From: an uncultured bacterium
GTDB taxonomy: Bacteria; Bacillota; Clostridia; Oscillospirales; Oscillospiraceae
Direction of reading: 5' to 3'
DNA: 5,927 nucleotides
Assembly: GCA_905215425.1 (NCBI GenBank)
Contig: CAJMQD010000067.1
Location: 1-5,927, forward strand
Shown: positions 1 through 5,927 of the stretch, piece after piece
Layout of the letters: each line of letters opens with the position of its first letter
How positions within the stretch are numbered: position 1 is the stretch's first letter
Notes under the pieces: model-generated
What the model was told of the DNA's origin: nothing
The model's input: only the letters and a program-made list of their open reading frames with translations
Databases searched by the model: none
Program-made: the position numbers and the translations under genes

Positions 1-15
1 CAGTTAAAATGTTTG

Positions 16-58
16 CAGCTTGTCAAAAAAGTGGTTTTACCACTTTTTTGACAAGTTG
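16..58. terminator. Palindromic repeat acting as a likely bidirectional terminator, left copy
   Basis: The two arms (16-34 and 40-58) are inverted copies with one G/T imperfection at 18/56, around a short TTTTA centre. The core is an A6 run, a GTGG/CCAC stem and a T6 run, so an RNA made from either strand ends in a hairpin followed by a U run, the form of an intrinsic terminator. It lies 50 bp past the udp stop codon and probably ends that transcript. It may also end whatever enters from the left edge. Bases 16-53 are identical, in the same orientation, to 5890-5927 after guaB. It is therefore a dispersed repeat as well as a terminator. The terminator function is inferred from structure. Confidence 0.75.
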
Positions 59-59
59 A

Positions 60-91
60 GGGGCCTGCGGCAGCACGGTACCGCAGGCCCC
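60..91. other. GC-rich hairpin downstream of udp
   Basis: GGGGCCTGCGG (60-70) and CCGCAGGCCCC (81-91) form a perfect 11-bp stem with a 10-nt loop. It sits between the udp stop codon and the palindromic terminator. No T run follows it on either strand, so it is not a complete intrinsic terminator by itself. It could stabilise the 3' end of the udp mRNA or assist the adjacent terminator. The structure is seen directly; the role is a guess. Confidence 0.55.
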
Positions 92-107
92 AAGGCAAAT
101 AAGAAGC

Positions 108-881
108 TTACGCGCTCCGGTCCTGCTGGATCAGCAGCTTCAGGGCGGCGACGCCCACCTGGATAGCCGAGGAGGTATCGTCGTTTTCCGTCTGGTCCAG
201 ACCGGCCTTTTCTCTCTCCTGGTTCCAGATCACGTGGAAACAGGAGCCGCACCGTACCCGCCGCGCAGCGGCCACAGTGAACAGGGCGGCAGACTCCATT
301 TCGGAGGCCAGTACCCCTAAGCGCTTCCAGGCTTCCCATTTCTGCTCCAATTCGTAGGATACAGGCATCCGGGCGGGGGAGTGCTGGCCGTAAAACGAAT
401 CTTTACACTGGACAACCCCCGTCTTGCAGGGGAACCCCAGGTCTTTAGCGGCCTGAACCAGAGCGCATGTTACTGAAAGATCCGGTACAGCGGGCCACTC
501 GATGGGGGCGTATTCCCGGCTGGTGCCCTCCATACGCACCGCCCCTGTGGCCACCACTACATCACCGCTGCGCACATCCAAGTCGATGCCGCCGCAGGTG
601 CCCACGCGGATAAAGGTGTGTACCCCCAGGTTGGCCAGCTCCTCCATGGCGATGGAGGCGGAGGGGCCACCAATGCCTGTGGACACCACGCTGACCTTTT
701 CCCCCAGCAGGGTCCCGGTCCAGGTCTCGTACTCACGGTTGGTTTTTATGTGGACAGGATTGTCGAAATATTGGGCGATGGATTTGCAGCGGCCGGGATC
801 TCCGGGCAGGATGCAGTAGCCCCCCACGTCCCCCTGGGTACACTGGATGTGGTATTGTATTGTGCGTTCCTTTTCGTTCAT
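108..881 (-). CDS. udp: Uridine phosphorylase
   Basis: This 257-residue cytosolic enzyme of pyrimidine salvage splits uridine with phosphate into uracil and ribose-1-phosphate. The protein lines up with E. coli Udp (253 residues) almost throughout. It has the phosphate-binding GDPGR (27-31), Arg49, STGIGGPS (67-74) and RVGTCGG (92-98), the base-pocket segment [14 protein letters not shown] (160-173), and the ribose-binding EMES (194-197). The QHSPARMP version of the base-pocket loop is the form usual in Firmicutes rather than the enterobacterial one. The ATG at 881 is preceded by an AAGGGAG ribosome site (891-897) at normal spacing, and the N-terminus begins where the family does. The gene stands alone, divergent from the tautomerase gene, with its own promoter at 955-983. 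Purine nucleoside phosphorylase is a less likely alternative, because the STGIGGPS and base-pocket regions fit Udp. Confidence 0.93.
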   Translation of the reverse strand: MNEKERTIQYHIQCTQGDVGGYCILPGDPGRCKSIAQYFDNPVHIKTNREYETWTGTLLGEKVSVVSTGIGGPSASIAMEELANLGVHTFIRVGTCGGIDLDVRSGDVVVATGAVRMEGTSREYAPIEWPAVPDLSVTCALVQAAKDLGFPCKTGVVQCKDSFYGQHSPARMPVSYELEQKWEAWKRLGVLASEMESAALFTVAAARRVRCGSCFHVIWNQEREKAGLDQTENDDTSSAIQVGVAALKLLIQQDRSA

Positions 882-927
882 AATCAGCCGCTCCCTTCTT
901 AATAAAAGCGTGAAACATCGGTGACAG

Positions 928-949
928 CCCGGAGTAAAAAATCTCCGGG
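928..949 (-). other. Hairpin at the 5' end of the udp leader
   Basis: CCCGGAG (928-934) and CTCCGGG (943-949) form a perfect 7-bp stem with an 8-nt A/T loop. Measured from the -10 box at 955-960, transcription of udp should start at about 947-951. The stem would therefore be at or next to the extreme 5' end of a roughly 70-nt leader. Such 5' stems often protect mRNA from decay. It could also look like a weak terminator, but no U run follows it in the udp direction. Confidence 0.5.
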
Positions 950-954
950 ACTTT

Positions 955-983
955 ATTATAGATGATTTTCACGAAAAGAGCAA
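955..983 (-). promoter_or_regulatory. udp promoter, sigma-A type
   Basis: Read on the minus strand, a -35 box TTGCTC (978-983) is followed by a 17-bp spacer and a perfect -10 box TATAAT (955-960). The start of transcription would fall near 947-951, about 70 nt before the udp ATG. Its -35 box lies only 18 bp from the -35 box of the divergent tautomerase promoter, so polymerases at the two sites would be expected to interfere with each other. It is a prediction from sequence only. Confidence 0.75.
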
Positions 984-1001
984 GTTTTTTGATTGGTGTT
1001 C

Positions 1002-1042
1002 TTGCCAAAGCTCCAAAAATGTGGTATGGTGGATACACCATA
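1002..1042 (+). promoter_or_regulatory. Tautomerase promoter with overlapping operator-like palindrome
   Basis: A -35 box TTGCCA (1002-1007), a 17-bp spacer and a -10 box TATGGT (1025-1030) with an upstream TG (1022-1023, extended -10) make a plausible sigma-A promoter. The perfect 7-bp inverted repeat TATGGTG-GATA-CACCATA (1025-1042) covers the -10 box and the expected start near 1037. This is where a dimeric repressor would block transcription. Most of the repeat lies before the predicted start, so it would act as DNA rather than as an RNA hairpin. No regulator gene is in the window to pair with it. Confidence 0.6.
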
Positions 1043-1080
1043 AATTGCAGCGTTTTTAAAATTGAAAGGAGAGACCCACT

Positions 1081-1314
1081 ATGCCCTATATCGTGATCAA
1101 TTCCTATCCCCGGGACGAAAAAACCAAGCAGGCCATGGCCGAAAAGGTGAGCGCCGCCATGCAGGAGGCCCTGGGCTGCCCGGAGAAGTCGCTGACCATC
1201 GCCATCAACGAGATCACCCCCGCTGATTGGGAGAACATCCGGGACAACGAGATCCCCAAGAAGATGGACAGCATCATGATCCTGTCCGGGGAAAAGAAGT
1301 ATAAGAAAGATTGA
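1081..1314 (+). CDS. 4-oxalocrotonate tautomerase family protein, PptA-like
   Basis: This is a 77-residue member of the tautomerase superfamily, small enzymes that use an N-terminal proline as a base for keto-enol conversion and assemble as oligomers. Pro2 directly follows the start Met, as the chemistry requires once Met is removed. MPYIVI forms the first strand, and Arg11 occupies the position seen in E. coli PptA. The segment ending in LTIAINEITPADW (38-50) and the following NEIPKKM match the PptA pattern, and the length equals that of PptA (77). The start is fixed by Pro2 and by the ribosome site AAAGGAGA (1065-1072), 8 nt upstream. The gene is a single transcription unit with a promoter at 1002-1030 and a strong terminator right after its stop. 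The physiological substrate cannot be read from sequence; many members of this group are orphans. Confidence 0.87.
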   Translation: MPYIVINSYPRDEKTKQAMAEKVSAAMQEALGCPEKSLTIAINEITPADWENIRDNEIPKKMDSIMILSGEKKYKKD

Positions 1315-1318
1315 TTTC

Positions 1319-1361
1319 GAACAAAAAGCGAGGGCTGCACCGCAGCCCTCGCTTTTTGTTC
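1319..1361. terminator. Bidirectional intrinsic terminator between the tautomerase gene and spoVAE
   Basis: A perfect 20-bp inverted repeat (1319-1338 and 1342-1361) closes on a 3-nt loop. The inner stem is GCGAGGGCTGC/GCAGCCCTCGC, flanked by an A run on one side and a T run on the other. Transcripts from either direction thus end in a GC-rich stem followed by U residues. It starts 4 bp after the tautomerase stop and ends 5 bp before the spoVAE stop codon, serving both convergent genes. Confidence 0.93.
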
Positions 1362-1366
1362 CGGTT

Positions 1367-1723
1367 TTACTGTTTGGGTTTGGATTTAAAGAGCAGAGAC
1401 ACCAGAAAGCCGAAAAAGACCGCGGCGGTGATCCCTCCTGCGGCGGCGGTGATCCCGCCGGTGAGGACGCCGAGAAGGCCATGTTCCGCCACTGCCTGTT
1501 TAACGCCCTTAGACAGCAGGTAGCCGAAGCCGGTCAGAGGGACGGTGGCTCCGGCTCCGCCCCAGTCGGCGATGGGTTCATACAGGCCGACACCCCCCAG
1601 AATGACCCCTAAGGTGACGTAGGCCACCAGGATCCGGGCGGGGGTCAGCTTGGTCTTGTCGATGAGCAGCTGTCCGATGACGCACAGGACGCCGCCGCAG
1701 AGAAAGGCGCGCAGATATTCCAT
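1367..1723 (-). CDS. spoVAE: Stage V sporulation protein AE (SpoVAEb type)
   Basis: This 118-residue membrane protein is part of the SpoVA apparatus of the spore inner membrane, which imports dipicolinic acid with calcium into the forespore and releases it at germination. The whole sequence fits the family: MEYLRAFLCGG start, GQLLIDKTKLTPARILV (17-33), GVGLYEP (44-50), GAGATVPLTGFGYLLSKGV (56-74) and GGITAAAGGITAAVFFG (89-105), with a basic C-terminal tail. Hydrophobic stretches near 4-21, 30-48 and 84-113 are likely membrane segments. An open frame continues upstream to 1948. The ATG at 1723 is nevertheless clearly the start, because it has an AAGGAGGA site (1731-1738) 7 nt away and gives the family length. 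It lies 13 nt after the spoVAD stop, and its ribosome site overlaps that stop codon, so the two are surely co-transcribed. Confidence 0.93.
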   Translation of the reverse strand: MEYLRAFLCGGVLCVIGQLLIDKTKLTPARILVAYVTLGVILGGVGLYEPIADWGGAGATVPLTGFGYLLSKGVKQAVAEHGLLGVLTGGITAAAGGITAAVFFGFLVSLLFKSKPKQ

Positions 1724-1736
1724 GGTCCGATCCTCC

Positions 1737-2744
1737 TTATTCCGCTGAAATGGCCACCGCGTGGCTGATGCCCGGGATGGATTCCCCCTGAAAGGCGGTG
1801 GTGGGGGAGTGCAGCGCTCCGGTGGGGCAAAACAAAATGTTTTTCCATTTGCCATCCCGCAGGCCGGGGAGAAGAAAACTCGCCAGCACGCTGGCGCAGC
1901 AGCCGCAGCCGGAGCCGCCGCAGTGGACATCCTGACTATTGGGCTCAAAGATAAGCAGGCCGCAGTCGGCGTGGCGGTCCAGGGGCACCCCGTCCCGCCG
2001 GGCCAGCTCCTTCAGCAGCTCGCTGCCCAGACGGCCCAGGTCGCCGGTGACGATCAGGTCGTAGAAGCCGGGGGCGCGGCCGGTATCATTTAGGTGGGTG
2101 CGGATGGTGTCCCAGGCGGCGGGGGCCATAGCGGCCCCCATGTTGTTGGTGTCCCGGATGCCTTTGTCTACAATTTTCCCCGGCGTGATGTGGGTGATGC
2201 GGGGGCCGGTTCCGCCCCGGGCGAGGATCACGGCGCCGGAGCCCGTTACTGTCCACTGTGCGGTGGGGGTGCGCTGGCAGCCGTACTCCAGAGGGGTGCG
2301 GTACTGCCGCTCGGCGGAGCAGAAGTGGGAGGACGACAGCACTGCCGCCCGCTGACCGCCTCCGCCGTCCAGAACAAGACTGGACAGACACAGCCCCTCC
2401 CCCATTGTGGAACAGGCGCCGTACAGACCGAAGAAGGGAAGGGAGAGGTCCCGTGCGGCGAAGGAGGAGCAGACGCACTGGTTCAGCAGGTCGCCGGCGA
2501 ACAGCCAATCCAGTTGGCCGGCCGTGAGAGCGGCCTTATCCAGGGCCTGGGACAGGGCGCGTTTCTGCATGGCGATCTCCGCGTTTTCCCAGCTGTCCTG
2601 GCCAAAGGTATCGTCGGTGTCGATGTGGTCGAAATACTGTCTCAGGGGGCCGGCACCCTCTTTTTTGCCCACGGCACAGCCGGCGGAGAGAACGGTGATG
2701 GACTGATCCGGAACAATGGTCTGCTGCCCGAGTTTTCTTGCCAT
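1737..2744 (-). CDS. spoVAD: Stage V sporulation protein AD
   Basis: This 335-residue soluble SpoVA component has a thiolase-like fold and binds dipicolinic acid during its movement into the developing spore. Length is close to the usual 338. Typical segments are MARKLGQQT at the start, FAGDLLNQC (82-90), SSFAARDL followed by PFFGLYGACSTMGEGL (103-118), SSSHFCSAERQYRTPLEYG (137-155), PTAQWTVTGSGA (160-171), NNMGAAMAPAAWDTI (200-214), YDLIVTGDLG (228-237), GGSGCGC (276-282) and SPTTAFQGESIPGISHAV (313-330). Cys111 sits at the position of the thiolase nucleophile, although the family is regarded as a binding protein rather than an enzyme. The start has an AAGAGG site (2753-2758) 8 nt upstream. 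spoVAE follows directly. spoVAC, normally upstream in the same operon, is not here; a divergent gene takes its place. Confidence 0.95.
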   Translation of the reverse strand: MARKLGQQTIVPDQSITVLSAGCAVGKKEGAGPLRQYFDHIDTDDTFGQDSWENAEIAMQKRALSQALDKAALTAGQLDWLFAGDLLNQCVCSSFAARDLSLPFFGLYGACSTMGEGLCLSSLVLDGGGGQRAAVLSSSHFCSAERQYRTPLEYGCQRTPTAQWTVTGSGAVILARGGTGPRITHITPGKIVDKGIRDTNNMGAAMAPAAWDTIRTHLNDTGRAPGFYDLIVTGDLGRLGSELLKELARRDGVPLDRHADCGLLIFEPNSQDVHCGGSGCGCCASVLASFLLPGLRDGKWKNILFCPTGALHSPTTAFQGESIPGISHAVAISAE

Positions 2745-2774
2745 AGAGAACGCCTCTTTTCATAAGATCGCCTT

Positions 2775-2804
2775 CAGTATGTCCACAGGGGAAGAAAAAT
2801 ATCA
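2775..2804 (-). promoter_or_regulatory. Possible sigma-G promoter for spoVAD-spoVAE
   Basis: On the minus strand, CATACTG (2775-2781) differs by one base from the CATACTA form of the sigma-G -10 element. TGATAT (2799-2804) lies 17 bp upstream as a weak -35 match. The start would be near 2768, just upstream of the spoVAD ribosome site. In Bacillus subtilis the spoVA operon is read by sigma-G in the forespore, which makes the assignment sensible. The poor -35 match keeps it tentative. Confidence 0.4.
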
Positions 2805-2824
2805 GAAAAATGAGACGGGCAGAC

Positions 2825-2853
2825 TGGAAAAAATCCGGTGTACGGGATATAAT
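2825..2853 (+). promoter_or_regulatory. Sigma-A-like promoter for the zinc-ribbon/thioesterase unit
   Basis: A perfect TATAAT (2848-2853) is preceded at 17 bp by TGGAAA (2825-2830), which matches four of six bases of the -35 consensus. The start would be near 2860, giving a leader of about 58 nt before the ATG at 2918. It diverges from the putative spoVAD promoter across a 173-bp intergenic region. Confidence 0.65.
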
Positions 2854-2876
2854 AGCCACAGTTACAAATGCAGACT

Positions 2877-2898
2877 GCTCCGCCCGACCAGGCGGAGC
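2877..2898 (+). other. Leader hairpin just before the zinc-ribbon gene
   Basis: GCTCCGCC (2877-2884) and GGCGGAGC (2891-2898) form a perfect 8-bp stem with a 6-nt loop. It ends 4 nt before the GGAGG ribosome site (2903-2907). It lies wholly within the predicted leader and no U run follows it, so it is not a terminator. A role in mRNA stability or in tuning ribosome access is possible. No known riboswitch pattern is recognised. Confidence 0.5.
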
Positions 2899-2917
2899 TG
2901 ACGGAGGAACATAAGCT

Positions 2918-3532
2918 ATGAATCCAGATAAAAAGAGGTATCTTTCTTATATTTGTCCCCAGTGCCGGCAATCGGTAATTGTGGAGCGGGATCTGTTTAC
3001 CCTGGCTGCCGCCCCTAACCGTATCAAATGTCCCTGCGGAAAATCGGAGCTGACCGTAGATTTTCAGCCCGACCTGGTACATATGACGGTGCCCTGTGTG
3101 TTCTGCGGGCGGGACCACAAGGTGGCCTGTCCCTCCAGCGCCTTTGCCCAGGAGAAGGCACTGGCCTTCTCCTGCTCCGCTTCCGGCTTGGATTGCTGCT
3201 ATGTGGGGGAGGAGGGGCCTGTCTATGCGGCCACTGCCCGCCTGGAGCAGGCGCTGGACCGGGTGGATGAAAACGCTGAGGAGCGGGGCACCTTTCTGAA
3301 CCCCATCGTTATGGAGGAGGTGCTGTCCGAGATCAAGGACATCGCCGCACGGGGGGGCATTTCCTGTGCCTGCGGTTCTAAAAACTGGACGTTTCAGCTG
3401 AATTACAGCTCTGTGGACCTGATGTGCACCCAATGCGGAGCGCAGGTGCGTATTCCAGCCGCCACAGACGACGACATTGAGGATATTTGCTGCAAGACAA
3501 ACATTATAATCAGAGGAAAGGCAAAACAATGA
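2918..3532 (+). CDS. Cysteine-rich, zinc-ribbon-like protein of unknown function
   Basis: I recognise no named family for this 204-residue protein. It has 16 cysteines, placed mostly as metal-binding knuckles: C13PQC16, C38PC40G, C60VFC63G, C150AC152G and C170TQC173G, plus CC pairs at 93-94 and 191-192. The CxCG / CxxCG pair at 38-63 recurs at 150-173 with almost the same spacing (19 and 17 residues between the knuckles), so two related zinc ribbons are likely. They flank an acidic, probably helical middle (about 103-145). No signal peptide or membrane segment is seen, so it should be cytosolic. The ATG at 2918 has a GGAGG site (2903-2907). Its stop overlaps the thioesterase start as ATGA, which suggests coupled translation and perhaps a shared role. 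Zinc binding is inferred from the motifs. Nucleic-acid or protein binding would be usual for such ribbons but is not shown. Confidence 0.82.
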   Translation: MNPDKKRYLSYICPQCRQSVIVERDLFTLAAAPNRIKCPCGKSELTVDFQPDLVHMTVPCVFCGRDHKVACPSSAFAQEKALAFSCSASGLDCCYVGEEGPVYAATARLEQALDRVDENAEERGTFLNPIVMEEVLSEIKDIAARGGISCACGSKNWTFQLNYSSVDLMCTQCGAQVRIPAATDDDIEDICCKTNIIIRGKAKQ

Positions 3533-4293
3533 GCGATGTATTTGAATATCATTTTACGGTAGGCGATCGGGATGCGGATGGAATGGGGCTGTGCCGGGCC
3601 TCTGCCCTGCTGGGGTATTTGCAGGACGCGGCGGCCGGGGCCTCCCGCTATGGGGGATTTGGCCGGGAAGCTCTGATGGAGAAGTACGGCGCCTTCTGGA
3701 TGTTGGCCCGGAACTGGTTCCGCCTGGACCGTCCCCTTCGGTGGAAGGATCAGGTGACGGTGCGCACCTGGCACCGGGGTTCCCATGGGGCGATGATGTA
3801 TCGGGATTATGATATTCTGGTGGACGGCGTTCCCATCGGAGAGTCGGTATCCGGCTGGGTGCTGGCCAAGAAGGAGACCCGGCGTCTGCTGTGCCTGTCT
3901 GCGGTGGGGGAGATGTCGGCCAACCGGGGGGAGGAGCTGTGCAAAACGGTCACCCTGGCCAAGCTGCGCCGCCCGGAGGACCTGCACCTGCTGGAGCGCA
4001 GGCCTGTGCATTACAGCGACACCGACCTGAACGGCCACATGAACAATGCCCGCTATGCCGACTTTGCCTGTGACGCGCTGCGGCTGGATCGGCTGGAGCA
4101 GGAGGAGGGGAAATATCTGGCCTCTCTGCGCCTGGGCTATGTGGCGGAGTGCCGGCCGGGCGAGGTACTGTCCATCCTGGAAGGACCGGGCATGGGGGGA
4201 GAGACCTATCTGTGCGGCTTGGACGAGACGGGCAAAACCCGCTTTGAAGCGGCGGTGCTTTTTGGTCAAAACCCTTCCTTGACAACCCCATAG
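3529..4293 (+). CDS. Acyl-ACP thioesterase family protein
   Basis: This 254-residue double hot-dog protein resembles the FatA/FatB acyl-[acyl-carrier-protein] thioesterases, which release free fatty acids from ACP and so set chain length. The first hot-dog unit (about 1-125) carries YLQDAAAGASRYGG (30-43) and FWMLARNWFRLDRPLRWKD (56-74), which match the family pattern. The second unit begins around 150 and holds the active-site stretch HYSDTDLNGHMNNARYADF (161-179). There Asp166, Asn168 and His170 form the DxNxH set of plant thioesterases. An in-frame ATG exists upstream at 3487. The ATG at 3529 is preferred because it begins MSDVFEYHF, has an AGAGGAAAGG purine stretch (3512-3521) upstream, and overlaps the previous stop by 4 bp. 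The substrate chain length cannot be told. A generic acyl-CoA hot-dog thioesterase is the alternative, but the two-domain length favours acyl-ACP. Confidence 0.88.
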   Translation: MSDVFEYHFTVGDRDADGMGLCRASALLGYLQDAAAGASRYGGFGREALMEKYGAFWMLARNWFRLDRPLRWKDQVTVRTWHRGSHGAMMYRDYDILVDGVPIGESVSGWVLAKKETRRLLCLSAVGEMSANRGEELCKTVTLAKLRRPEDLHLLERRPVHYSDTDLNGHMNNARYADFACDALRLDRLEQEEGKYLASLRLGYVAECRPGEVLSILEGPGMGGETYLCGLDETGKTRFEAAVLFGQNPSLTTP

Positions 4294-4307
4294 GTGCAGA
4301 GTAAAAT
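4279..4307 (+). promoter_or_regulatory. guaB promoter inside the end of the thioesterase gene
   Basis: A perfect -35 box TTGACA (4279-4284), a 17-bp spacer and TAAAAT (4302-4307, five of six consensus bases) form the strongest promoter in the window. The -35 box lies within the last codons of the thioesterase gene, and its TAG stop falls in the spacer. Transcription should begin near 4314, leaving an 84-nt guaB leader. No terminator separates the two genes, so read-through from upstream is also possible. Confidence 0.8.
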
Positions 4308-4332
4308 ATCCCTAATACCCATAAACTACAAA

Positions 4333-4374
4333 GATCCTGCCGCGTGCTGCCTGAAACAGACGCGGCGGGGGATC
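4333..4374 (+). other. Structured leader of guaB
   Basis: GATCC (4333-4337) pairs with GGATC (4370-4374), and GCCGCGT (4339-4345) pairs with ACGCGGC (4360-4366). A small bulge separates the two helices, and CTG/CAG (4347-4349/4357-4359) can extend the top. The hairpin sits fully in the predicted leader, ending 6 nt before the AAAAGGAG ribosome site. No U run follows, so it is not an intrinsic terminator. It lacks the conserved core of the purine riboswitch. It may serve mRNA stability or an undescribed control of guaB. Confidence 0.55.
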
Positions 4375-4397
4375 AAAGAGAAAAGGAGTTGTTGTGA

Positions 4398-5873
<1,476 letters not shown>

Positions 5874-5889
5874 GCATTGCCGGTTCCAA

Positions 5890-5927
5890 CAGCTTGTCAA
5901 AAAAGTGGTTTTACCACTTTTTTGACA
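5890..5927. terminator. Palindromic repeat / terminator, right copy, cut by window end
   Basis: These 38 bases are identical to 16-53, in the same orientation, and hold the A6-GTGG-TTTTA-CCAC-T6 core of a bidirectional intrinsic terminator. Placed 16 bp after the guaB stop codon, it should end the guaB transcript. The last few bases of the right arm lie beyond the window. The match to the left copy starts exactly at the outer edge of the palindrome (5889 and 15 differ), so the palindrome itself is the repeated unit. Confidence 0.8.

Noticed and set aside
911..926. cre-like catabolite control site in the udp leader (TGAAACATCGGTGACA)
   Set aside because: The central CG is displaced by two bases from the cre consensus and the arms do not match well enough.
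1422..1456. 14-bp direct repeat with a 21-bp period inside spoVAE
   Set aside because: It encodes GGITAAAGGITAA, a Gly/Ala-rich membrane segment that looks typical of the SpoVAE family, so it is explained by protein sequence rather than by a DNA repeat element.
733..1482. Minus-strand 249-codon open frame across udp, its leader, the tautomerase and the terminator
   Set aside because: It runs through promoters, a terminator and parts of three genes in the wrong frame, so it is a chance frame.
1724..1948. Upstream extension of spoVAE by 75 codons
   Set aside because: The added part overlaps spoVAD, resembles nothing, and the ATG at 1723 has an excellent ribosome site and matches the family N-terminus.
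3403..4269. Minus-strand 288-codon open frame across the zinc-ribbon and thioesterase genes
   Set aside because: Its product is rich in Gln, Pro, Arg and His without family features, it crosses a real gene junction, and the plus-strand genes are well supported.

Overview
The window reads as a piece of ordinary chromosome from a GC-rich, endospore-forming Clostridia. The best guess is the Oscillospiraceae/Flavonifractor-Oscillibacter side of the order. The basis is the two clear spoVA sporulation genes, the Gram-positive type of uridine phosphorylase, strong AAGGAGG-type ribosome binding sites, and G/C-ending codons combined with sigma-A-like promoters. The taxonomic placement is an inference; no rRNA or other marker is present.

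Layout from left to right. A palindromic terminator-like repeat (16-58) and a GC-rich hairpin (60-91) lie downstream of a minus-strand uridine phosphorylase gene, udp (108-881). A 199-bp divergent control region (882-1080) carries back-to-back promoters for udp and for a small plus-strand tautomerase (1081-1314). An 18-bp operator-like palindrome sits over the tautomerase -10 box. A near-perfect bidirectional terminator (1319-1361) separates the tautomerase from the convergent minus-strand pair spoVAD-spoVAE (2744 down to 1367), which belongs to the dipicolinic-acid channel of the forespore. A second divergent region (2745-2917) holds a possible sigma-G promoter for spoVAD and a sigma-A-like promoter with a leader hairpin for a plus-strand two-gene unit. 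That unit is a cysteine-rich, zinc-ribbon-like protein of unknown function (2918-3532), whose stop codon overlaps the start of an acyl-ACP thioesterase gene (3529-4293) as ATGA. guaB (IMP dehydrogenase, 4398-5873) follows with its own promoter inside the end of the thioesterase gene and a structured leader. The window stops inside a second copy of the palindromic repeat found at the left end.

Functional links. udp (uridine salvage) and guaB (the first committed step of GMP synthesis) both concern nucleotides but are far apart and separately controlled. spoVAD and spoVAE work together in spore DPA uptake and release, but spoVAC, their usual partner, is not upstream where expected. The zinc-ribbon/thioesterase pair looks translationally coupled and is the least understood part of the window. 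No transposase, CRISPR array, tRNA, rRNA or phage gene is visible. I see no convincing new multi-gene system; the points most worth checking are the coupled pair, the repeated terminator element, and the structured leaders and operator.
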